From assembly GCA_027618475.1 (NCBI GenBank), contig JAQCEJ010000036.1:1-45050 (forward strand): a stretch of 45,050 nt of DNA. Direction: 5' to 3'. The DNA is from Planctomycetota bacterium. GTDB taxonomy: Bacteria; Planctomycetota; Planctomycetia; Planctomycetales; Planctomycetaceae. The translations under genes and the position numbers were made by a program. A model generated the notes under the pieces. That model worked only from the letters and a program-made list of their open reading frames with translations. It was not told where the DNA came from and made no database searches. The stretch's first letter is position 1, and every line of letters starts with the position of its first letter. Below, in pieces: positions 27,551 through 35,700 of the stretch.

Positions 27551-27993
27551 CGGCAAACTTTCACATTCGAGGAGGTGAAAAAGAATGCGTCCCATTGTGA
27601 CGAAAAATCCGCCGGATGCAATGAAGGCAGGTTATCAGGAGCGGGATGTCAGGGTATGAAGCATATCGTGTATTACAAGTTTTCAAACCATTACTCGCGT
27701 GCTATTGAGTCGACTTTGTCACCCAGGTTTAGCCATCTGGTGGTGAAATACGTTTGGTTTACGCATTCAAAGACACCGTTTTTGACACCAAATTCGCTGG
27801 AAACGCGTTATGCGAAACGGTGAAGCATTGGGGGGGGGGTTAATTCTTTCGGATCTCATGCTTGGGAATACGGGATTGATGTTTTGTTAGGGGAGCGCCA
27901 TCTGGAATGAACTGAAAATTGTCCGAGAAACTACAGACGCATGAATTGATGCACTTCAATTGGATCTGTCCACATGCTTCACCCAAAATATTC
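27551..27993. other. Gap upstream of the transporter gene
   Basis: The 443 bases between the kinase stop and the transporter start hold no convincing gene. Visible items are a 24-codon plus-strand frame with a perfect Shine-Dalgarno (27585-27659) and a run of ten G at 27830-27839. The transporter promoter is presumably here but was not recognised. Confidence 0.5.
27585..27659 (+). CDS. Possible 24-residue peptide, divergent from the transporter
   Basis: An ATG at 27585 opens 24 codons (MRPIVTKNPPDAM... ending RDVRV) and is preceded by AGGAGGTGA at ideal spacing of 7-8 bases. The only positive evidence is the very strong ribosome-binding site; the peptide resembles nothing I know, and a promoter was not found. 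It could be chance. Confidence 0.2.
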   Translation: MRPIVTKNPPDAMKAGYQERDVRV

Positions 27994-30615
27994 TTACTGG
28001 GTTGGAGTCGTCATGGCATGAGTTATCAGACAATTCGGCAAAGCCCTGTGGAGTTTTTCTATTCCCAAAGCAGTGACTTTGGTGTCGTCAAGATGAAGTT
28101 CGGCGAGGTTTTTGAGTCTTGTTAATCTGCCAACCCCATGGTCGGTGATATCAGTTTTCTGGAGATGTAAAACCGAAAGATTCGAGAGTTGTCGAATCAC
28201 TTCAACACCGTCATCGCTCACGTTTGTCCCATGGAGGCCGAGATACTCAAGATCCACAAAATTGCTAAGTGTCGTGAGTCCTTTGTCCGTCACTCGCGTC
28301 CCATCGAGATTGAGCGTTGCCAGAAGCTTTTTGTCTTTGAGATACTCTAGCCCAATATCACTGACCGGCGTGCCGCTCAACAGCAGGGTCGAGAGTTCAT
28401 TCAAATCAGCGAGGTGCGACAGACCGGCGTCACCGATAGCCGTCCCGTCGAAACTGAGATAGGTAAGTTTCGTGAGCGAGTGCAGGTGTTTGACGCCATC
28501 ATTCGAAATTTGGGTGTTGTCCAGGGTCAAAGATCTCAAATTTGTCAAACCCGCCAGATGTTTCAGGCCGAGATCGCCGGTCTGTGTAAAACCGAGATGA
28601 AGGCTTCGCAGTAATTTCAATTGAGCAATGATTGCCAGGTCTTCATCGCGAACGGCTGTCTTCGCGAGATGTATTTCTGTGATTTCAAAGAGTCGATTGG
28701 GGATTTGGTCGATCGTTTCAATGCTTCCCTCGCTGCTCTGGAGAGTTCCTCCGATCTCCAATACGAACATCGCGACGTTCCGACTCTGGGATCTTCGAAC
28801 ACCAATCGAATTATTCGACGTCGGCGCTGCTTTGCCTTGGTCGTTTTGATTGGTGATTTCAATCATCGAGTCGCCAGGCACCTTGATTTCGACTGTTTTT
28901 CCATCTTTAGGCGTGATCTTGATAATAATAACGCCTAAGAGCAAAACCAAAGCTGCTCCAACAATAGACAAACCGACGAGCATTCTTTTACCGTGGCCAA
29001 TGTTTTCTTCGATGATCGAACTATTAGGTTGAACCGAACCGATAAACAGCGACTTTTCTTCGGGCCATCGATCGACGGAATGTCTTGGCAGAGATCTCGG
29101 TTGATCAGTTTCCGAAATCGAGGTGTGTGGCTTGGCGGATGCATCCAAGGAGGCCTTGCCCGGCTTCTCGGTTTCCACTCCGTTAACCGATTCCTTCACG
29201 TACGCCTCGCAAGAGCGAGAACGCTTATCAATGACCTTTTCGTCACTCTCAGAAAGCCTCTGGATGATATCCGTCAACAAATCGGCCAATCTTAAAGAGG
29301 ACGAAAGCCGATGAGCTTGATCCTTAGCCATCAATTGTTGATATAGACGATTCAGTTCTTGAGGGACATCAGGACGACCTTGATGTAAATCAGGCGGTGG
29401 TTCGTCGAGATGTCCCCTCATCTTTCTCGACGTTGAAGAATGGTTCGCATCGCTAAATGGTGCACGACCGTGAAGCAGGAAAAATAGAGTACACCCCAGC
29501 GCATACAAATCCACGCGATGATCTACAACATGGCAATCGTCCCACTGCTCGGGTGCCATAAAATCAGGGGTGCCGAGGAATTGACCTTCACCGGTAAGAG
29601 ACAAGTCCAGGCTGTCAACGGTCGTCTCATCGAAAAGTCTCGCCAGGCCGAGATCGAGAATCTTTATCTTGCTCTGTTTTGTAAGCAACAGGTTCGAAGG
29701 TTTAATATCGCGATGCACCAGTCCATGTTCATGAGCGTGCGCCAGTGCGACTGCAGTCTGTCGAATCATATCACAGGCATTCACCACGCTTTGGGGACCA
29801 TTCTCGGCGATAAAACGTTGGAGATTGATGCCTTCGACATACTCCATCACCAGAAAATGTATTCCGTCGACCTGGCCGGCATCCATGGCGCGCACGATAC
29901 CCGGATCCTCCAGCTTTCCGACCGCCTCTATCTCGCGTTCGAATCGTGCGACCATTTTTGGCGTTCTTGTGAATTCCGCAGAGAGCACCTTTAGTGCGAC
30001 GCTTTTCTTGAGTTTGGAATGGACCGCCTGATAAACGATCCCCATTCCACCTCGCCCCAGTTCCGCGACCAGTTCGTAATTATCACTGAATCGACGTGGA
30101 AATGACTCTCGATCGGATGTCGATTTTTTTTGCCTACTGGGGATGATGGCAGTATCGCCAATGTCGATGGGCTTCTCGTGCTCGGTCCCATCCAGATGAA
30201 ATGCCACACTTCGTGTATCGATCTCTTCTCCAAAGATTTCATGCAGAGCGTCCAACTGATCTGGAAATCGGTCGCGATACTCGCAAGGGAAAACGATTTC
30301 ATTTCTGTTGTTCCGCAATTCATATTCCGCCGAGATCAATTGCTTGAACGTCTCGCGTTCATTCAACAGATCGGGAAACGATTGCACGTAATCTTCTAGG
30401 CGTTTTGATTCATCGGCTTTATAACGATATTCCAAATCCGTCAGCACCAACTCGACCATGACAGGCAGCCGCAGTCGTTGATCGGGGGGAATATACTGGC
30501 TGATGTCTGGAGATGAGCCTGCTTCTGAATCAGATTCATACTGCTGCAGGATCTGATTCAGTCTCTGTCGCTCTGGACGCGAAAGCTGATCCAGATTCTG
30601 CATGGAGTTGAACAT
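27994..30615 (-). CDS. Receptor-like Ser/Thr protein kinase with C-terminal leucine-rich repeats
   Basis: Length is 873 residues. Residues 1-175 are a helical leader region. The Hanks-type kinase spans about 181-455: GRGGMG loop (187-192), Lys209 in VALKVL, HRDIKPSN with Asp303 and Asn308, DLG at 321-323 in place of DFG, and GTPDFMAPEQ. A linker leads to one transmembrane segment at 545-566. Residues ~640-865 hold about eight 24-residue leucine-rich repeats of the L-x-L-x-x-T-x-I-x-D-x-G-L type on the far side of the membrane. This is a receptor-like architecture. The ECF sigma gene lies 36 bases upstream on the same strand, a pairing common in planctomycetes, so the kinase may control that sigma factor. 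The ATG at 30615 follows GGAG. Confidence 0.9.
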   Translation of the reverse strand: MFNSMQNLDQLSRPERQRLNQILQQYESDSEAGSSPDISQYIPPDQRLRLPVMVELVLTDLEYRYKADESKRLEDYVQSFPDLLNERETFKQLISAEYELRNNRNEIVFPCEYRDRFPDQLDALHEIFGEEIDTRSVAFHLDGTEHEKPIDIGDTAIIPSRQKKSTSDRESFPRRFSDNYELVAELGRGGMGIVYQAVHSKLKKSVALKVLSAEFTRTPKMVARFEREIEAVGKLEDPGIVRAMDAGQVDGIHFLVMEYVEGINLQRFIAENGPQSVVNACDMIRQTAVALAHAHEHGLVHRDIKPSNLLLTKQSKIKILDLGLARLFDETTVDSLDLSLTGEGQFLGTPDFMAPEQWDDCHVVDHRVDLYALGCTLFFLLHGRAPFSDANHSSTSRKMRGHLDEPPPDLHQGRPDVPQELNRLYQQLMAKDQAHRLSSSLRLADLLTDIIQRLSESDEKVIDKRSRSCEAYVKESVNGVETEKPGKASLDASAKPHTSISETDQPRSLPRHSVDRWPEEKSLFIGSVQPNSSIIEENIGHGKRMLVGLSIVGAALVLLLGVIIIKITPKDGKTVEIKVPGDSMIEITNQNDQGKAAPTSNNSIGVRRSQSRNVAMFVLEIGGTLQSSEGSIETIDQIPNRLFEITEIHLAKTAVRDEDLAIIAQLKLLRSLHLGFTQTGDLGLKHLAGLTNLRSLTLDNTQISNDGVKHLHSLTKLTYLSFDGTAIGDAGLSHLADLNELSTLLLSGTPVSDIGLEYLKDKKLLATLNLDGTRVTDKGLTTLSNFVDLEYLGLHGTNVSDDGVEVIRQLSNLSVLHLQKTDITDHGVGRLTRLKNLAELHLDDTKVTALGIEKLHRALPNCLITHAMTTPTQ

Positions 30616-30651
30616 ACGCCTTTTCTCCAAGCCCTGATGAGGAGGACCAGA

Positions 30652-31257
30652 TTATTCATCTGTTCGCACTACCATATCCATCTCGATCAAATCGTCTTTG
30701 ATGAATTTCAGGTGCCGTCGTACGGTCCTTTCGCTACACCTCAACTGCCGACTGATTTCGACATGCGAATGCCCCTGTAAAGCCAAGATGAATGTACTTC
30801 TCTGCTGCTCATTCAATACTACCATGAGACTGTTTACAGTCTCATTGAATATGGCAACTTCATCGGGCGTCGGTTCATGATCAATGAACTCTAAATAAAG
30901 GGACCGCGTTCTCGAGTTGTTCTGCGGTGACGCTTCCTGAAAAACATCACGCCGTCCCGTTCGGTAATGTTGATTTTTTCGAATACATTTACGAAGTGTA
31001 ATCTGTACCAGCAATCCCCATAAACTATCCCAATTCTTTAACTCGAATTGACCAGCAGCCATGCGACGAAAAAACGTCCGATAAACCGACTGTACGACAT
31101 CCTCCGCATCTACTTTACTTCGCAGCACCGAGTCGAGATGAGATGTGGCTTTATTGATGAGCTGGTTGGTGAAACGAAGGAAGAATTCGTTTTCTGCCAA
31201 TGATTCTCCGGATTTCAGCCCGGCAAGAAATTGTTCAAATCCGCGTAGATCATCCAT
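30652..31257 (-). CDS. ECF-family RNA polymerase sigma factor
   Basis: Length is 201 residues. Region 2 is visible as INKATSHLDSVLRSKVDAEDVVQSVYRTFF, binding core polymerase and the -10 element. Region 4 is the C-terminal helix-turn-helix SHVEISRQLRCSERTVRRHLKFI, binding the -35 element. No anti-sigma gene is adjacent; instead the LRR kinase follows 36 bases downstream, suggesting kinase-based control. The start at 31257 has AGGGCGG close upstream. The promoter overlaps a palindrome. Confidence 0.9.
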   Translation of the reverse strand: MDDLRGFEQFLAGLKSGESLAENEFFLRFTNQLINKATSHLDSVLRSKVDAEDVVQSVYRTFFRRMAAGQFELKNWDSLWGLLVQITLRKCIRKNQHYRTGRRDVFQEASPQNNSRTRSLYLEFIDHEPTPDEVAIFNETVNSLMVVLNEQQRSTFILALQGHSHVEISRQLRCSERTVRRHLKFIKDDLIEMDMVVRTDE

Positions 31258-31286
31258 CGACCGCCCTAGTGTGGATTAATACGGCG

Positions 31287-31315
31287 ATTATCTATCATTC
31301 ATAGATAAATAACAA
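31287..31315 (-). promoter_or_regulatory. ECF-kinase operon promoter with embedded palindrome
   Basis: On the minus strand TTGTTA (31310-31315) and GATAAT (31287-31292) are 17 bases apart. Between and partly over them lies a perfect inverted repeat: TTATCTAT at 31288-31295 and ATAGATAA at 31301-31308 with a 5-base centre. The start would be near 31280, about 23 bases before the sigma gene. An operator here would block polymerase directly. Confidence 0.5.
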
Positions 31316-31702
31316 TTCGCTGATTCCGGTTCAACCTGTTTATTTCATGATGACACAACGAGCTAACCAAAGTGTGCAGGCATTCCATCGCCGCAACGGT
31401 GTTACCGAGACCTCCACGCACTATAAACCAAGTTTCATAGCTCGAACGACATTTTTCTTTGACGTGGTTCTTGCCCGTTGCGAAGAACGTTCACCAACCA
31501 GTTTTGCTTATCACGATGCAATTTGTCCTTCTGATATCTGCAGACGACATCCCCACCACCGGCTTGATAGGCCTACTTAATTAGATGCCATTTGCCAGGT
31601 AAATGCGGACAGGAAAAACAGCAAGAAAGTGAAAATCAATGAAAATAATTCTAAATGACCTTCGCCAAGAGCATGTCTACCGTCGTGATGAATGGATGAG
31701 AA

Positions 31703-31736
31703 CACAACAGTGCGATACCAGCGACGCACAGTTGTG
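31703..31736 (-). terminator. Hairpin downstream of rnhA, possible terminator
   Basis: CACAAC-A-GTGCG (31703-31714) and CGCAC-A-GTTGTG (31725-31736) pair over 11 bp with one A-A mismatch and a 10-base loop. It lies 35 bases past the rnhA stop. On the minus strand only TTCTC follows, so termination is uncertain; it may protect the 3' end. Confidence 0.45.
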
Positions 31737-31771
31737 AAAAGAGTGCATCGTTGGTGCAGGTCGACGCGAAA

Positions 31772-32239
31772 TTAGTGCTGATTGACGGCCGCTTCGACGG
31801 CGAGGACGTCACAGCGCTCGTTTTCGGGATGACCCGAGTGGCCGCGGACGATCGTCAGTTTGACCTGATGCCGTGCGGCAATACCATCCAGCCGTTTCCA
31901 GAGTTCTTCGTTCAAGACGGGTCGCCAGCGGCTCCCCTCACGACGACGCCAGTTGTTCTTTTTCCAATTTGGCATCCATTCGGTCAGCCCCTTGGCGACG
32001 TACGTGCTATCGGTGATGATTTCGACGTCACTTTTACGCTTCAGCGCTTCGAGTCCCTGGATAACCGCCATCAACTCCATCTGGTTGTTGGTGGTTTTGG
32101 GAAGTGAACCGAAGCCTTCTTTTTCGTGTCCACTGGCGGGATGCTTGAGAATAAATGCCCACCCTCCCGGTCCGGGATTTCCTCGGCAGGCCCCGTCCGT
32201 AAATAACTGCACTTGCGGCAGCGATTCTTGACCTGTCAT
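31772..32239 (-). CDS. rnhA: Ribonuclease HI
   Basis: Cleaves the RNA strand of RNA-DNA hybrids in the cytoplasm. Length is 155 residues. The catalytic carboxylates are all present: Asp15 in FTDGACRGNPGPGG, Glu55 in NNQMELMAVI, Asp77 in IITDSTYV and Asp144 in NERCDVLA; His134 in the flexible loop is also present. The basic handle NWKKNNWRRREG is intact. It starts 6 bases after the infA stop and is very likely co-transcribed with it. Confidence 0.96.
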   Translation of the reverse strand: MTGQESLPQVQLFTDGACRGNPGPGGWAFILKHPASGHEKEGFGSLPKTTNNQMELMAVIQGLEALKRKSDVEIITDSTYVAKGLTEWMPNWKKNNWRRREGSRWRPVLNEELWKRLDGIAARHQVKLTIVRGHSGHPENERCDVLAVEAAVNQH

Positions 32240-32245
32240 GGAGGG

Positions 32246-32464
32246 TTACCGTTCGCGGAAGATAATACGACCTCGATTCAGATCGTACGGCGAAACTTCG
32301 ACGACGACACGATCTCCGGGAACGATACGGATAAAGTGCTTGCGCATCTTTCCCGCCACATGTGCGAGAACTTTGTGACCGTTGTTCAACTCGACGCGAA
32401 AATTCGTATTGGCTAATGCCTCAATAACGACACCTTCGACTTCAATGGCCTCTTCTTTGGCCAT
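32246..32464 (-). CDS. infA: Translation initiation factor IF-1
   Basis: S1/OB-fold factor that binds the ribosomal A site during initiation. Length is 72 residues, exactly the family size: [20 protein letters not shown] at the start, then [39 protein letters not shown] and RGRIIFR. A textbook AGGAGG lies about 6 bases before the ATG at 32464. It is the first gene of an infA-rnhA pair. Confidence 0.97.
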   Translation of the reverse strand: MAKEEAIEVEGVVIEALANTNFRVELNNGHKVLAHVAGKMRKHFIRIVPGDRVVVEVSPYDLNRGRIIFRER

Positions 32465-32749
32465 AGATTTCCTCCTGTTGGTCCTTATCAATAAGGGGGT
32501 TGCGTTTCTCTGCCGCGACGGCGATGAAACCGTTTTATCTCAGCGCAGTCAGTACGACCTGACGGCGAGATAACGGGCTATTGTGTCATCGTGACCGTCA
32601 GAATACCAGTCCACGCGAAAGAATGGTGAATCATCAGGTGACAAGAAGCCCGGCATTAGAAATCAGCGAGATTGATTTCCGCATACGGAGAGTCGCTTCA
32701 CGTAAGAAAGCTCCATTTTGCACGTCGATGACAATAATTGAAGTCGAGC

Positions 32750-35700
32750 TTACATCGGTTCATCGATTAGAGGCAACTGTTGCCGGCCACGGTCGAAGCT
32801 GAGTACGACTTCGCTTTTGACGCCGAATAACGTGAGATTGCCGTTATTTCGATCGTATTTCAGCTTCACCATCTTGTCGGGGAACAGATTTTCGCAACGG
32901 CCGATGGTCTCACCGGTCGCTACGTCGATGGCTTCGACCGACAACGATTGACGGGTGCTATCGGATTGCCCCCGTTCTTTGCTCATTAACACCAGAAACG
33001 GCAATTGATACTCGTTGAGTTGCAGTACAGAACGTTGCGGCAGTGATCGCTCCCAGAGAATTTCGCCGGATTTGGCATCCACGCACCATAATGTCCCCTG
33101 AATATGTACGGCCGGCAAGAACGTATCGGTCGCGTAGAAGCTGGTGCGTGCCGTATTCACAAAGCGAACCGCCTCCTGAAAGTTGATATAATAATGGTCG
33201 CGATCGCGAAATGTCCGCAGGTAATTGAGATTCGTCAATTGTTTCGTCGTCAGTTGCAGTGTCAACGACGTCTTGCCCGTCTCCAGATTGAAAATTTTCA
33301 ATTGATTGGCGGCGTTGATCAACAACAATTCGTTGTCGGAGGTCTGGTACGAAAAATGATGGTCGTTCACCGCTTCTTCCAGATCAAATCGATCGGTAAG
33401 GGGATCCCAGATTCTCATCTTTTTTTCGCCGTCCGACCCGGTCAGATAGAACAGTTTTCGACCGAGAACCGTTCGTTGATGACGCGAATCAATGTCGAGT
33501 TGCCCAATTCGCCGAATCTCTCCCGTCGCTGTTTCGTAGATCGTGTATCGTTTCCGGTCGGCGTGGAACAACACCAGTACACGTTCGTCACCGATCAATC
33601 CTGCGGAGTTGTCGGTCGTCAGCCCGCTTGTCGGCAACAAATCGCTGCGCTGCCAGAGAATTTTTCCTGATGCCGGGTCGACAGCGATAAGTGCCTGTCG
33701 AGTCTGAAAGATGCAATGTGAGGGAGTGACCGGCCCGACACGCACGACTTCATTTCGGCCGAACTGGGTTTCGAGGTCGACCGTCCAGGCCGGTTTGCCA
33801 GACTGGTGTTCCAACAACGAGATACCGTGCATTCTGCCGATGGTTCCCAGCGGGAAGAAGTGGCCGACGTGGCAATCGCTACCTGCAGACGAGTAATTAT
33901 AGTTAGAATCAACGTCGATTTCGCCGACGATCAAACCGAGATGCTTATTGATGACCGCGAATTGCCCCCCTTGATTCTTCCCTTTATCTAACAGGTACAG
34001 CGAACTGTTCTGCGGCATGGGAAATCGACGTCGATATTTGTCATATGTCAGACGCAAATAAGGACCGCTCTCTGTGAACTGATTATCGCTTCCGGGTGTA
34101 ATCATGACATCAGGGGTCAACGTACCGCGAATACCCACTCGATCAACGTTCCAAGGGACGGCCACATGCCGCTCCGCCAGTTCGGCGATCGAACCGCGCA
34201 TGGCACGCCGCGCGTACGATTGTCCGGTCTGGCCATTGGCCAGAGGAACGTCCTGGTAACGCGACTCCAATTCGAGCAGCAGATCAACCGCTTCGTGTTT
34301 CAATCCCGAGGCCAGCCAGATTTCGTACAACAATCGCGTTGCCTCCGCCGCGGCAACGGGCGATTCCGATTTTCGTACCGGGAGCAAATACAATTCCGCC
34401 GACTGATAATCCCCGCGATCGAAACAGCGCCGTGCCAGTTCCAGGCGAACCGCTGCGGCTTGCGGCCATTGTGAGTAAATCAGCAAGAAATTCTGTAGCG
34501 GAGAGATTTCTCGCGTTGACAGCACCGTTTGCTGTTCTTCATCGATATGTGTCCACAAACGATCGACGTCATTTGAGCCGATTTGCTGCTGGACGCGTTC
34601 GATGATACCGGGAATCCAGCTTCCAGCCGAAATCCAGTGTTCGGGATTTTCGCTTGAAGGAATCAAATCGGGGAGATCCAGTTCGGCGAATTCTCGGCAG
34701 GCCTTTAACACGCCTTCCAAATCCCCCTGTTTCAGGTCGTCTTCAGCTTTATAGGTGAGATAACGAGCCCGCTCGACAGTATTGTGGCTCAACACCGACA
34801 ACTGTGCCAGAAGGGCACCATGGTTACTGTCGTTTTCTTTCAGTTCGGCATACAACAACGCCCGGAGCGATGATTCGATACGCGATCGATGTGGTCTGGC
34901 CTTAAGATTACTCAAGAGGCGCACCAGCCTCTTGCGGGACGAGGGAAAATCACCCAGCGTCAATTCTAGTTCAGCGGTCAACAATTCGATTTCAATCGTA
35001 TTTTTTTGCGTTACCTCCTGCTCCTTCACTTGCCTGAGTCGCGCCGCCGCTTGCGGAAATGCAGTCACATCGCGTAATCCGACCGAAATGACTTGCGTCC
35101 CATCGGCCACGAGATTGCCGGGCCGCCAGGGACGACTATCAGGAACAACGTCAACCCGGGTCTTCGAACCGGCGGTTAGCGTTTCTTCGCGGAAGTTCTG
35201 ATACGACTCCTCACGCGACACACCGATTTCACGTCCGCTGGCAATTTCGATATTTGCAATTCGTCCCCGTTCCAGAGGTACCAGGTAAGATGAACCGATT
35301 TGTACGCCCTGCCCCGATGGGGTTCCTAACCAGGTTGACCAGACTTCCTCTCCGGTCGCCAGTGAAATCCCACGCGTATAGCGTCTGCCGACCGCCAATA
35401 CAATTTCCCGATCGACCGCCGCCAGATAATCGGTATCTTCCACCGCAGACTGCCAGATCAGATTTCCCGTCGCCAGATCGAGACAGGAGATCGATTCACA
35501 TTCATGCGGAAGATGAATAATGCGATGCCCGTTCACGATCAGTTTTTCGACGAACGGATATGTTGTCGAACCGGATACCGACACATTCGGCCAGCGATTA
35601 ATCTCGGGCTCAAAGGATGCGTCCCCCAAACGAGCGGCCCATAACAGCGATCCCGAGTGTGCCTCGACGGCAATCAACGATTGCAGGTGCGTGGGACATA

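Larger units (their letters stand above)
31258..31771. other. Gap between rnhA and the ECF sigma gene
   Basis: This 514-base stretch holds the ECF promoter with its palindrome (31287-31315) and a hairpin downstream of rnhA (31703-31736). No coding frame in it looks real. Confidence 0.55.
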
